DNA of 64,000 nt from Ianthella basta (Eukaryota; Porifera; Demospongiae; Verongiida; Ianthellidae), in NCBI GenBank assembly GCA_964019415.1, contig OZ025882.1, positions 2,768,427-2,832,426 on the forward strand, read 5' to 3'. How positions within the stretch are numbered: the first letter of the stretch is position 1; the number at the start of each line of letters is the position of its first letter. Position numbers and translations under genes: made by a program. The notes beneath the pieces are model-generated. The model made no database searches. It was not told where the DNA came from and worked only from the letters and a program-made list of their open reading frames with translations. Below, piece by piece: positions 1 to 11,108 of this stretch.

Positions 1-540
1 GTTTGGTAAATAGGATGCATGTCTGCTTCTTCTACATGTATCCACCAAAGTTAAAACAATTAGGGTTTCAGCAGATGTGGCAAAAACATTAGAGAGGAGC
101 ATTAGCCTGGAAGACAGCTGGCATCAGGTTTGTTCATGGGAGACCTTTAAATTGTTTAACAGTCATTTAATAGGGCTACTGTTCTACTGTCATAATTCAA
201 GAGTTGGCAGTGGCAAACCATTGCATGCAAAGGTCCCACCTGCATGAACAAACCTGATGCCAGCCATCTTCTGGCTATTGCTCCTTTCTAATTTGTGCCA
301 CTTCTGCTGAAACCATAAGTGTTCTAACTTTGGTGAATGCAAAACAGAAGTAGCAGAAATTCTATTCTCCAACAGTACGTACACCACAATGATGTGCCCC
401 AGTATAATTATAGGGGGGAACAGCTGTCTTTGGCTCACCATCTCCATAGGATGCTAGGGGGAAGATCTAGCAGCTCCCAGCCTTGCTGTGACACTAATGA
501 CACTGGTGTAGCTGGCTGGTGACATAAACCCAACAATTTT
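1..540. repeat. Intron-2 foldback, first copy in gene A (left edge cut)
   Basis: Inverted repeat. The segment around 45-135 (AAAGTTAAAACA through GACAGCTGGCATCAGG) returns as its reverse complement at about 250-345, and the pairing continues outward to a TGTGACA..GGTGACATAAACCCAA end near 490-530. The spacer is about 100 bases (TTTAATAGGGCTACTGTTCTACTGTCATAATTC region). The same structure lies between the A and B exons of every other gene in the window, so this is intron 2 of a gene whose 5' exons lie left of the window. Confidence 0.7.
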
Positions 541-844
541 ATTGTCTTCACTGAAAATTAATTTACATGTATAATTAACATGACTGAATACAGCAATGTC
601 ATACTTAGAATAATTTGAATAGTATTTGCATGGCTAGCAGATCATAATCACATACACATGACACTGTCATATAGTTTTGCTTGCTCCATTTTATTTCCTT
701 TACATGTAGAACCAAGTGCTTCTTCATGTTCTACACCCAACTCAATTGAAAATGGTAGGTAGCTGCAGCTACATTTGATTTGCAGTTTGTAGAAGCAGAT
801 ACATAGTGATTTTGGAAAATGTGACTCCATGGGAACTTACTCTG

Positions 845-1440
845 TAACAATGTCTTGGCCTTGAGGAGAATGAAGATGGAGAGCCAGCTTCACCCTAATT
901 TGCGCTAGCTAGTCAGTGCAGCATAAGTTTGGTGATAAGGATGTCTGCCTCTTCTTCGTGCATCCACCGAAGTTAAAACAGTTATGGTTTCAGCAGAAGT
1001 GGCAAGAATTAGCGAGGAGCATTAGCCTAGAAGACAGCTGGAGTCAGGTTGGTCCATGGGAGACCTTTTTTAATAGTCATTTAATAGGGCTACTGTTCTA
1101 CTGTCATATTTCGAGACTTGGCAGTGGCAAACCACTGCATACAAATGTGTCACTTGCATGAACAAACCTGGCTCTTGCTCCTTCCTAATTTGTGCCACTT
1201 CTATTGAAACCATAAGTGTTCTAACTTTGGTGGATGCAAAACAGGAGTATAGCTGAAATCCTCTTCACGAACAGTATACATGCCACAATGATGAGCCCCA
1301 GTTTATAGGGTGAAACAGTTGTATTTGGCTCACCATCTCTATAGGATGCTGGGGAAAGATCTAGCAGCCCCCAGCCTTGCTGCGGCACCAACACTGGTGC
1401 AGCTGCCTGGTGACATAAACCCAACGATTATATTGTCTTC
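845..1440. repeat. Intron-2 foldback, second copy in gene A
   Basis: Second tandem copy of the foldback at 1-540, with the same arms (917-1055 against 1160-1300) and the same outer end. Gene A is the only paralogue here with two copies, so part of its intron 2 was duplicated. Confidence 0.65.
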
Positions 1441-1540
1441 ACTATAAATTATTTCACATGTATAATTAACATGACTGAATACAGCAATATCATCTATATA
1501 CAGTACAAGTTACAATATACTAGGGTGAAGCCGTACAAAG

Positions 1541-2190
1541 AATGCACCCAAAATGCATATGGGGCAGCAGCGTGGCATGGCCTGGCAGAAATGTGCTTGC
1601 CATGATATTAAAGCTCTCATCATTTGGCACTTATCAAATATTCATTTTCCTGATTAGGCCTTTGTTTTGTGGGAGGGGGGCTGAAAGATTGCATATAAAT
1701 GCCCATAGGAGAATACTGAATGTACTGTGCATTCATACTGAGACATAGTGATGCCTACTATTGGAAAACGTGCCACATACAGTCATGAACCATAGCAGCC
1801 ATGGCCAGGCGGTCCATTTGACTTGTGCCATGGGCATGATTGTGCAACATGGCTCATGCGACCCACGCTATAGACAGGCAAACAGAGAAATACTGTTTGA
1901 GTACCTGGGATGGCCTGGCGGTAAAGTGCACACTGCGATATTAAAGTGCACGGCATTTGCCGACATACATTTCTTTAGTTTTTTTGCAGCAGGCCTTTGT
2001 TCTTGTGTACGGCGCTCTGAAAGTGCACATATAAATGTACATAGGAGAACACTGCAAGTACTGTGCATTTATATCGAGACACAGTCATTTGTAGCATTCC
2101 AAACAACACGGTGCATACCGTCACAAACCGTGGCAGCCATGCCCAGGTGGTCCAGCTGACCTATGGCATGGGTGTGATTGCTTAATGCGC
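1541..2190. repeat. Two-copy direct repeat of about 310 bp in intron 2 of gene A
   Basis: The block at about 1541-1850 recurs at about 1885-2190. Shared landmarks in order are GGCATGGCCTGGC, GATATTAAAG, AGGCCTTTGTT, CATAGGAGAA, TACTGTGCATT, and GCAGCCATG followed by CAGGnGGTCCA. The copies are clearly diverged. I recognise no coding content, and the block does not occur in intron 2 of the other genes, so it is a private insertion. Confidence 0.6.
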
Positions 2191-2676
2191 CTCAAGATGG
2201 CTGTGATAAAGTGGGGTAATCTAATTATAGCACCAATCAGCACCAATTGGCGGGAATCAACACCTATGCAGTATTTAGAATAATTTGAATAGTATCTGCA
2301 TGGCTAGCAGATCATAATCACATACACATGACACTGTCAAATAGTTTTGCTTACTCCATTTTCAATTTCCCTTACATACAGAGCCAAGTGCTTCTTCATG
2401 TTATACACCCAGCTCAAGTGGAAATGGTAGGTAGCTGCAGCTACGTTGGTCTGGTTTGCAGTTTGTATGTATATAGAAACGACTGCATTTTGGAGAATGT
2501 GACTCCATGGAGACTTTCACTGTAGCAATGTCTTTGCCTTGAGGGGACTCTCTTGAAATGTGCCAATACAGTTTGTAACCTGGCCATGGCTTACATATAA
2601 GAGCTCATATACGTATTATCTGTTTTATTTTGCCAAATGTATGGTTGGTGTTGCACTTTTGCCCCTCATCCTGCAG

Positions 2677-2800
2677 ACTGTCTAGGTGCATTTGGTTACT
2701 TCAATTTTGTCTACTTACACTAGTAGGGGAAGTCTCCCCTCATCACTAGCTGCACTTGAGTCCGTTGTGGGACCATCTCCATACATCTCAGTCGTGTTTA
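2677..2800 (+). pseudogene. Gene A B-domain exon remnant with a large internal deletion
   Basis: Starts at a normal acceptor (CATCCTGCAG) and reads DCLGAFGYFNFV as in the intact B exons. It then jumps straight to the last ~90 nt of the exon (SSLAALESVVGPSPYISVV in other copies) and ends at a GTGAGT donor. Roughly 310 nt are missing and the reading frame hits two stops at the joint. Intact copies are 432-438 nt. Gene A therefore probably skips this exon or is itself a pseudogene. Confidence 0.75.
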
Positions 2801-2840
2801 GTGAGTGCTTTACAGCTAACATGTGAGCCTTACCATATTC

Positions 2841-2932
2841 TATAGTAGGGTAAGTCCCCCCTCATCACTTATAATTGGCGCACTAAACTCTGTGGGACCA
2901 TCTCCTTTCATCTCAGTTGTGTTTGGAGAGTG
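2841..2932 (+). pseudogene. Second 3' fragment of a B-domain exon
   Basis: A second partial copy of the B-exon 3' end lies just downstream of the deleted exon. It contains TAGTAGGG, CTCATCACT, GTGGGACCATCTCC and CATCTCAGTTGTGTTTGG. No acceptor precedes it. It shows that the deleted B exon was involved in a local duplication as well as a deletion. Confidence 0.6.
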
Positions 2933-4219
2933 ATGTATAGAATAGCTAGTGGTCCAATGGCCAAAGGCTAAGGTCTTCCCCTGTCTAATTATTATTAATG
3001 CCCAATATACCTGAACTATAGGTGTATATATCCAAACCATACTCCATGGTTAGGCATGTGTGATAATGATCTTCTTTGCACTTTGTGATATTCCTACTGA
3101 TTCGTAATGATATTTGATATTATTGTGATAGCAGTAACTGACAGTGAAATCACATCATTTATGACATGATACAAAACAAATTGTCAGCCAATGCCAATAG
3201 CTCTCAGATTGTGGCAATGACAAAATTAATGCTTTTTCAACTGATGGAAGGACACCTACTAATATCTATGTAGTCCACTGAGTGAAAGATTTGCAGATTT
3301 AATTAACATCCCATTATTCACCAATGACAGAGGAGGGTGGCCACGTATCACGTGACTGTGTCCGGGAAGCACGCGCGTAGTGAATTTATACACATACACA
3401 CTATAAATATTCTGTACTGTAGGGCGACCCTCGCTTTCTTGCTCGAGCTTGCAGGTATCCGCATACATTGCACACCATTCAAAAGCGCTGCTGAAGCAGA
3501 ATCTAAAATTGATTTTACCCCTCCCCTACCTCTATGTCGCTGAGGGTGTAGACGGTGGAGAAAAAGGGAGCTTCTTCACGTGCAAGTGAAGATAGCAGGA
3601 AGCATGAAGAAGGTATGCAAAACTGGTCACCCCTTCTGCAGGAATGACATGTAAGAAACTGCCAACTTACTCCTTTCCTGGTCACTTGCAGCCATCGTGT
3701 AACATACTGTGTAGTATTATTCTTACGCGGTAACGTCATAAATGGGTTGCACAATCAGAATCGTGGCCAACCTCCTCTGCATCAATGACTTCAGAAAGCA
3801 CTCCAAACTTAACACAATTCTGCACAGAACAGGCACTGAATCCACCCCCCCTCCTCCCATACACATGTGAGTGTCTCTGTAGCTGAGGGGAAATAAGCAT
3901 TTGCAATTTGGGAGATAGTAAAGTACTGCATCTATCCTCTGGATGATGCAAGCAGTTCAATTAGAAAGACAAGGAAGTGACCATTGTGGCCCATGCAAGT
4001 AGTGATACAACAACTATCAACCATCCTCCTGATGCTGTCAAAATCCCATCCATCTCAGAACTTCTCTACCAAGGTCAAACACCTGTTCCTAACAACTGTA
4101 TCAGTATCTCAAGATGTCATGATCACTGAGCTAGGAACTATGCTCTCTGAAGGGTCTGTGTTTAAATCAAATGTGATATATAGGGTATTGGGTGTTTAGT
4201 AATCCTCATCCCGGCAATG
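2933..4219. other. Gene A intron 3, non-coding
   Basis: Homologous to intron 3 of genes B, C and D. Shared blocks are the 'TCCAATGGCC..GGCTAA' block near 2955, TTGTGATATTC near 3083, CCTACTAAT near 3256 and a segment at 3880-4145 that matches 32460-32745. In the gene C copy the last block has a 60-codon open stretch (around 32546-32750), but the gene A copy is frame-disrupted. It looks like an old element insert, not a host exon. No supported gene. Confidence 0.45.
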
Positions 4220-4628
4220 TCAGTTCGGAACAAATTGTAATTGCCAAAGTTTTGGCCAACTGCTCTGGCCTTCTTCAGGATGATTAGTGAAGAGACTAAT
4301 ACGGACACCGTCAATTTATAGGCATGCGTACAATTACAATTAAGTGCCTGGCTGCTGGTTAGCTACCCTAAAGAGGAGGCAGGACAAGACAAACCGCAGC
4401 CAGACCTGAGCACGTGACATCCAGTGATGTCTAACACCATTTGATGCATGCCTATAAATTGACAATGCCTGTATTAGTCTCTTCACTATTAAATTTGCCC
4501 TGAACATGGCCAGAGCAGTTGGCTAAAATGCTGGCAATTTCAATTTGTTCACTAAAGTTCATATCAAGAGAAGCATTTGTCCTAACATGCAAGAGCCAAC
4601 TGAGAAGCTCCCTCTCTAATATCAGTTC
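4220..4628. mobile_element. Foldback insertion with 7-bp target duplication and hammerhead-like arms
   Basis: A 395-bp insert (4227-4621) is flanked by TCAGTTC at 4220-4226 and 4622-4628. Gene C has the uninterrupted site (GTCAGTTCTAATGC near 33860). Arms of about 100 bp, 4228-4328 and 4443-4552, are inverted copies. On the minus strand the left arm holds CTGAAGA, a GGCCA..TGGCC stem, then AAAAC. This is the layout of a hammerhead core as carried by Penelope-like elements. The right arm holds a more decayed version. Confidence 0.6.
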
Positions 4629-4752
4629 TAATGCATGGTGTTTGTATATGCCATCACAGCAAGGGTGTTTGCTCTTTGTTGTGCACATGGATATTGTGAG
4701 GCTGTGCACTATGCTTTAGTATAGCAGTTACTTGTATATTTACTTTGTGCAG

Positions 4753-4968
4753 TACCAGATGTCACTTCAGTCATATCATTGGCATCAACTGCTCCATTTT
4801 CTCTGGGAACATCAACCCAGCTTCCTGAAGGTGCTCCCTCAGGAAGTGGATCTGAGGCTATAATTGGAGCAGTGGTGGCTGTGGTGGTCATCCTCATTGT
4901 TGTGTCAGTTGTTGCTGCTGTGCTGATTGCATGGAGAGTGAATAGGAGGGAAAGGAAAGCAGGTATAG
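4753..4968 (+). CDS. Gene A exon: stalk and transmembrane segment
   Basis: Acceptor TTTGTGCAG, donor TATAG|GTGAGC. 216 nt, phase 1 at both ends. The membrane helix is nearly identical to those of genes B and C. The stalk is shorter (about 35 residues against about 85) and keeps the VPDVTS start. Confidence 0.8.
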
Positions 4969-5440
4969 GTGAGCAGAGCTTGTGAAGTATGTGTGTTAGT
5001 TAGCTTAGACTGTTCCAAAGTTTTGGGGCTCACAAGTACTTGAACTGGTCAAGTAATAATGCATTGCTATATATGTACATGCACAATGTAAACAAGGTAG
5101 AGTATGGCAATGACTGTACTCTTGTGCAACTTGTGGCTTGCATAAGAGTTGTAATTATTCAGAGCTACATGGTTTGGTTAATATAGATATATATGTTATG
5201 TATGTTATATAATTATGCTCTTTGTACCTTCTACACATGATTACCTGTCAATTTCACTAGCCTGTGTTCCCTACTGTAGACGTTCCTCTTTCAGAAGCAA
5301 GCACAGCTGTGAACATGCAAGACAACCCATCTTATTCGCCAATGGAAGATAAAGTGACAATGGAGCCAAACCCATGCTACTCAGCCATGCAGGCAAACAC
5401 TGACAATGAGCCGATTGATGGTAAAAGAAAAGGTTGGTAG
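4753..5440 (+). CDS. Gene A, 3' part: receptor stalk, membrane helix and NPxYxxM tail
   Basis: Two exons, 4753-4968 and 5280-5440, joined in phase 1. The first encodes a short Thr/Ser/Pro stalk (VPDVTSVISL...), then a hydrophobic helix (AIIGAVVAVVVILIVVSVV) and a basic stop-transfer (WRVNRRERK). Its stalk is about 50 residues shorter than in genes B and C. The second encodes a tail with NPSYSPM and NPCYSAM, ending KRKGW and TAG. The tail exon with NPSYCAV found in B and C is absent; the intron between these two exons is only 311 bp. The upstream B exon is deleted internally, so this could be a decayed gene or a form that skips that exon. The ligand-binding half lies left of the window. Confidence 0.75.
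5280..5440 (+). CDS. Gene A exon: last tail exon with two NPxYxxM motifs
   Basis: Acceptor CTACTGTAG. Reads DVPLSEASTAVNMQDNPSYS, then PMED.., NPCYSAM, ..., KGW and stop. NPxY is the PTB-domain recognition motif and YxxM the PI3-kinase SH2 motif. Here they overlap as NPxYxxM. An alternative donor (GATG|GTAAAAG) near 5420 could lead to a further exon, but none is evident. Confidence 0.75.
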
Positions 5441-5657
5441 ACCATGATATAGGCATTAATGAATTGTGTCTTGCTCTGCACTGGTATATAGTTTATCATG
5501 CAGACACTAGCTGCAGCTGCAACCTAAGGGTACAGGGAATGCTACAGAAGTGTATGATCTTTGTGTTATTCATCAGTATGTATGTTTAGAAGGTTAAAAC
5601 TGATCATGAGATGCTGTAGTTGTGCAATTACATATGTGCAAGTTCTAGATGTTATCA

Positions 5658-5663
5658 AATAAA
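5658..5663 (+). promoter_or_regulatory. Possible polyadenylation signal of gene A
   Basis: AATAAA about 220 bp after the stop codon. It is the first canonical hexamer downstream and is placed plausibly for a 3' UTR. Sequence alone cannot show that it is used. Confidence 0.4.
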
Positions 5664-7854
5664 ATAATTATCATTATGACTTAATGTTTTGCATAAATGC
5701 AACCATTGAACTATAGAAAGGGAACATACTTAATCATTGGTCTGCTTGTGACAATTTGTGTTTTGGTGAAGTAGAAGAAACCCAATATCATATATGTAGC
5801 TGTGTTAGCTGATTCATCAGTGCAATGGTGTGGTAGTATAGTAAAGATATGTATATGCCCCTCCCACATTATGTACACAGATTGATAGGACTGTGACATT
5901 CTCCTGAATTTGAGCTGTGCTTTGTTTAAATTGACTTGTATCCAATGTATTGATACTTTGTCATGCTGTCATGTACAAAATGATGCTTGCTATATACCTT
6001 TTCTGCAGCCCCATGTATTGACGGCTATTATTACATCTGATGAATTGATGAAACTCCTGCATGTAGTCTATACACACAGACTCTGCAGCTTTGTTATAGT
6101 TAAGCACACTTAATTTTGCAGTACCAACATGTCTTATGACTCAAGTAATACTTATGCTTTTGCAGAAGTAGATATTTGGTGTCCTGTTCTGAAGCTAGCT
6201 TGAGTGTTAAGTATGTCTAAAGCTGAAATGGGATAGAATGTGTAAATGATGTTCCCTCCAACCAGTACAAGAGCTAGCTTTCCAGGGCTATAGATTGCTT
6301 TGATATTGAGAGGGCTTTCAGCAGCCCAGAACAATGACAGCCAAAGTATCTACATAGCAAAACAAAATTAAATACCCACCTGCGGGCTGCTGAAGCAACA
6401 GCAATCTACTGCTTAAGGGCACGATGCTCGGGAGACGAAACCTGAGGAATGCAGAGTACCTGGGAAAATGTCTGGCTGCAAGGCACAAGCCAGCAGCCGC
6501 AGTGACCATGTAGTACATTGTAGTTGTACTGGAATGCCAGGTAACATAGAAAGACAAAGTGGTACTTGCGGGCCTGCAGTAGTGATAACGCATTCATAGC
6601 AATAAATAATACATTTCATTGCTTACCCAAAGTCAAGAGGAGGTCATGTGTATATATATGCCATTCTCAACACTAAATTCTGTTCCATAAAGCATCATCA
6701 TGCCCAGTATAGCTATAATATGTTTGGGCATTTTCCATTGTTAACTGATGAATGTAAGTTTGCTACAATTGAATTGTGTTATGTCAAGCAGCCAAGAGCT
6801 ATGGCTCCTTCCCACTGGTCGTTATATAACATATGTATACATCACAACTGCACTCTTGGATGGTGCTAAAACGACTCATAATGAATTGCCACCATTTTCC
6901 CAGCAACATTTAAGAAGAACTCTGTGACAGAGCGTAAGTCCTAAGTTTAAGCCCAATGGTCATGGCTAATTTTTGCCTGTCGCCTCCTTTCCTTGAGCTG
7001 TGGAGTTTGATATCACAGCCACAACATTTAGGATATTAGCATTGCTTCAAATTCACATGCAGAGAGGTTCCACAGTAGGCCTGCTTTCCTCATTCAACGC
7101 ATATGCCATGCATGCTATATGATTACAGCAAAAGTGCATACCACTACAGTGAATCCTCGGTTATCCAAACCTTCATTAACCTGATCCTCTCTATTATCCA
7201 GAACACCAATTTACTGTAAATGTTACAGGTGGCTTACATAATGATCACATCTGCTCTTGTGATAGACATTGTTTTAAAGTGGTCTGCAAATGAGGAGAGT
7301 TGATCCCTATAGCAAAGAACCTTACTAATTGCTAAGAAAGTGAATGCTGTATGCATCAGAGTACTTATTTCTATATATAATGATAATTATAGCTAATTAT
7401 GTGGACAATAATTATTTGTTCTTATCCATACTTTTCACTCATCTGGAAGAAATGTTTGTGGCATCTAACCAATGGGGCTCAGACAACTGAGGATTCACTG
7501 TATGTAACTATACACTTGTTGGTGCTTGCAAATGGAAATATACAAGCTGAAATCATAGCCTTTCTACTGTTCCCTGATCCTCGCAATGCTTAATCTTAGC
7601 AAGTAGTGGTGCTAGCAATGTAAAATCGTAGTACCTATTTATTAAAATGGGCTAGTTGGAATTAAAATCGTAGCATCATGAATAAAACAGGCTATAAGAT
7701 GCACTCATTTTCTCTAGGATGCTAGTCCATAGTTAGCTACATATTGTCAACTAGCACTGGTATGATCAATGCATACCATGCTATACAATAATGTGGACCA
7801 ATTTGCATGGCTTCCTATGTACCTTATATTAACAGATCAATGTACAGATTTGAG
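5664..7854. other. Intergenic, repeated between units, no supported gene
   Basis: Holds blocks that recur elsewhere. 6310-6640 matches 21045-21345 (GTAGTACATTGTAGTTGTACTGGAA core), and part of it recurs at 36250-36330. 6890-7210 matches 36340-36670 (AGAACTCTGTGA..AGAG, TCGCCTCCTTTCCTTGAGC). The first block leaves overlapping open frames on the minus strand in two copies, but neither start nor splice sites are conserved. I read it as non-coding duplicated flank. Confidence 0.5.
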
Positions 7855-8159
7855 GATCAGGTCATCCTCAATAACAGGTCACTGAACAGCTACAGTCTTA
7901 CCTTCACTGTCATCAAACAAGATGGAGATCCCCAAGTGTATGCAGCCCAGGTTGACCTCACTGAAGGAGTGCACACCCTCTACCACAATGACACTGCAGC
8001 AACATTGGGAGTGTTCATGTAAAGATTCACTCCAGCCAAATCCTATGGACATCCTGGAGGACTCCAGTTCGCTCAATTGCAAGGTGCATGCAGTGTTGCA
8101 TTGTGCTGCACATTACATGTATAATCTTTCATTTATTATATTGCATGTTTTATTTCTAG

Positions 8160-8219
8160 ATCTCTCTACAGGGTGTACATGCCCCAGCAGCCCTTCACAG
8201 TCCAGTGCCACCACACCAG
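8160..8219 (+). CDS. IgGFc-type receptor copy 1: stalk exon
   Basis: A 60-nt phase-1 exon between TATTTCTAG and GTGAGT. Encodes DLSTGCTCPSSPSQSSATTP, a Cys-containing Ser/Thr linker. Present in all three copies in the window. Confidence 0.6.
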
Positions 8220-8495
8220 GTGAGTCCACCAGATAGGGAGGTGACATGGAATTGAATGGTCTATAGTGACTCTGCATTATGTACCATTATGTGCATGCTT
8301 TTCACAACTAGGGTTTAAATTATATGGATTCAAAATTTGCACAGATTTATAATGCTGGATTCTGTATATTGCATATGTACTGATGTCTAAATATTCACAG
8401 ATGGATGGAGTTTGATTATGAATGTTGATCCACAAAACAGCAAATATTGAAAGTCTAAAAACTAAAGTGCACATGGTATCTCTTTTTTTCTGTAG

Positions 8496-8716
8496 ACCTC
8501 ATAGCAGAAATCACTGCTGTTTGCTTTCTTTTCCTGTCGTTGCTCTTCATTGCTGCATCAGTTGTTGCAACGTTCCTCATCACCAGGAAGTATTACAGCA
8601 AACAGATAACTCAAGCAGGTCCATCTCCTGGAGAGAATAGCAAGCACTCTGCCAGTGTTGAGCCAGACAGCCCAAAGTTGCAATCAAACCCAGCATATGA
8701 GCCTGTGTACTTATAG
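8496..8716 (+). CDS. IgGFc-type receptor copy 1: membrane helix and tail exon
   Basis: A 221-nt terminal exon after TTTTCTGTAG. Encodes DLIAEITAVCFLFLSLLF, continuing to VVATFLITRKYY as helix and stop-transfer, then a Ser/Pro-rich tail ending NPAYEPVYL-stop. The reading frame is intact and the length matches the minus-strand copy exactly. Confidence 0.65.
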
Positions 8717-10949
8717 TGATTCAACCTGACATCACTGTGGAATTGGCTGTGTCTCTGCATGTACTTTTCTTTTATTACTATACCTGCATGGTATTATACA
8801 TATTTATACAGTATCATTATAGGCTATTAATGCATACAAGAGACATTTCCTTCTTATACTTAGTTATGCATGTATTTCATTGTGCATATGATTATATAAA
8901 GTGTTTGATCATGACGTTTATATCAGTGAGTATGCACTGAGTGGCTATTTGCTCATGATGTCCATGTAGCTATACATGTGTTGCTAAAATCTAGGCAAGC
9001 CATGTACCAGTGCTGGGTATTATAACATGCCTAATCACAGGGCAATGCTAATTACCATGTCCCAGCCATAGTTGCGCGGCTGACTTTGTGTCCCATGGAG
9101 TCACAGGGCAAGCCACCCCAGCTTGTAGGCAAGTCCCTAAATCATACATGCATGTATAATGATTATACTCTTTCATGGTGTTTGCTAAATCACACCATCC
9201 TTCAAAGTGTCAACTGCACATATACAAAAGATGTGTAGCTAGTCACGGAGGTCACACCTGCATGGGAGGAGTTCCATGATTCAACTGGCTTTGTGTACCT
9301 ACAGTTGACGAAACCCAGTATGCATATATCCATGGCATTCAATTCAGGATGCTTTGATTATGCAAGAGTCACAAAGGTGCCTTGTGCAGTCTTGTCAGCA
9401 GTCGTCACACACAGTTGAACTCCCGTACTCTACTTGCATGGTGTGGCCCAGGCCCCATATACTGACTCTGTGGGAACTGTGCTGCTCTTCATGGTTAAGA
9501 TGATATACCAGATTGGTTATCTACTATTTTCTGCCCATCAACCAGACAACTCAGTCAATTAAGACATGCACAGAGGGTAGCTAGCTATATTGCCCAAAAT
9601 GCCCTTTGCATGCTTTCAGTTGTTTCAATTAATGCAAGCTGTCCTGCAGTACTCTTAGCAAGGCTGTTTGCAACTAATGTATGTGAAGTTCACTCCATGC
9701 AACCTGTACAAGAGATTGCATGGGTGTACTGATGGGATTGTTTGTATGAGGCACTGATTGACCCCAGCCCTCTAAGCCTATTGGCCGAGCATGCTAAGCC
9801 GATTGGCTGACAGTGCTAGCTCCTGGGACAAATGCAGTGAGTTGATTCTGAGCAAACCACCAGCAAGGATGGTGAACAGGCTATACTCATGAATGCATAA
9901 TTTTCTATATAACTCTTTTTGAATACAATACTAAAAGTGGACTACCAGCAGTTTGTGCATGGTGCCCACAACATAAAGTCTTATAAAAGTAGAGGTGATG
10001 GTGGAGTGAAATTCTTAAATGTATTTACACAGTCTATAGTCAGACTATAAAATCTAAGCATGTATAATGGAGTCTTAGTTCACCCATTTTCTTTATATAA
10101 AGGATGTATGGTAATCTATATTTCTTGCTAGCTGTATATATAATGTAAACCAGTGCTAGTATGATCAATGCATACAATGCTGTATTATGATATGGACACA
10201 CAATGTATATATTTTATTAATTTTTTTGACTGTGAATAATTCTTATTATACAGGCATTTTTCTCATGATTTACATTAAAAGAAATGGGAAAGGTGACTAA
10301 ATAATGAAGGGATGTTTGTCTGCAATTAAACAAATAAGAAGCTTAAAGCACGTAAGCACACCAGACAGACAATTATGATTAAATATGTAAATGAAACAGA
10401 AATTGCTACTGAAATTAAGTGGAGTAAAATGGATCATCTTGCATGGTTTCCTATGTTCCTGGTTCAAATCTTACAGGTTTGAGGTTGAACTACAAACTGA
10501 ATCCATAATTATAGCAAAGTCAAGTATACACTAACATGATATCATAGGAGGGCATCATTGACATGGCCACAGTATACACTACAACTTCAGATCAAGATAT
10601 GTGACCCCACTTTTCCAGATTCAATTCAGTACACATGCAGAATCATGATCAGCAACAGTATGGACCAGGGCCATATTGCATGAGAGCCACAATTTCCATT
10701 TACATGAATAGGTTGTGCATGTGTATATGGGTAAGGCAATTGGACACATCGCCATTCATGTGCATGCATTCTAACAATACAGTAGGCAATAGGTAGCTAT
10801 TGGGAAATACCAGAAAGTACCCTGTGTAGTCTAGTCAAAATCAAAGCATTGAACCATACAGCATGCAGCCACAGTGTAAATGGAATGGAGAGTAACAGGC
10901 CCTATTGATTGGCATGGAAACTTTGACGCACCTTTCCTGTTTCTTTCAG
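8717..10949. other. Duplicated intergenic flank, no supported gene
   Basis: Mosaic of blocks shared with other unit boundaries. 8717-9130 matches 22229-22770 and, inverted, 45400-45010. 9170-9860 matches 51040-51750 and, inverted, 44700-44210. 10540-10870 matches 23640-23900. Nothing coding is recognised. It is the spacer between an IgGFc-type fragment and the next A/B receptor gene. Confidence 0.55.
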
Positions 10950-11032
10950 ATGTGGCATGACGAGGCTAGCTGTTATGTTTAGTCTGCGTGCGTCACGTGA
11001 AGTACACCGTAATTCATATCACGGTAGAAGAA
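10950..11032 (+). promoter_or_regulatory. Conserved promoter-proximal block of gene B
   Basis: Immediately precedes the first ATG and is conserved at the other first exons. A TCACGTGA E-box-type palindrome (10993-11000) is followed by GTACACCGTAATTCATA and CGGTAGAAGAA. No TATA box is evident. The E-box is intact at 38706, 43754 and 52212, and altered before 25373 and 59680. Confidence 0.5.
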
Positions 11033-11108
11033 ATGGCAGCGTGTTGGTGGCTGGCTGGTAGCATATTCCTCTTGGCGTGGAGACTGGAGACAATTCCGGC
11101 AAAAGGAG
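11033..11108 (+). CDS. Gene B exon 1: signal peptide
   Basis: Start chosen because ATG, length (76 nt) and donor position are conserved at six loci. MAACWWLAGSIFLLAW is a short n-region plus hydrophobic core. Ends at GGAG|GTAGCT, leaving one base that joins AC of the A exon to give Asp. Confidence 0.8.

Larger units (their letters stand above)
7855..8716 (+). pseudogene. IgGFc-binding-type receptor, 3' fragment (copy 1)
   Basis: Three exon-like pieces. 7855-8083 is the end of an IgGFc-binding domain (DQVILNNRSLNSYSLTFTVI...), 8160-8219 a Ser/Thr stalk, and 8496-8716 a membrane helix plus tail ending NPAYEPVYL. The first piece begins abruptly at DQVILNN. The DNA before it is a repeat also found near 10440, so most of the domain is missing. 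An in-frame TAA (8020-8022) sits where the family has a Tyr; the same stop is in the minus-strand copy. Splice sites of the last two exons are intact, so they could still serve as a tail cassette for another transcript. Confidence 0.7.

Noticed and set aside
6318-6593. 91-codon minus-strand frame, partly conserved at 21014-21310
   Set aside because: The conserved region is a duplicated intergenic block; starts, frames and possible splice sites differ between copies.
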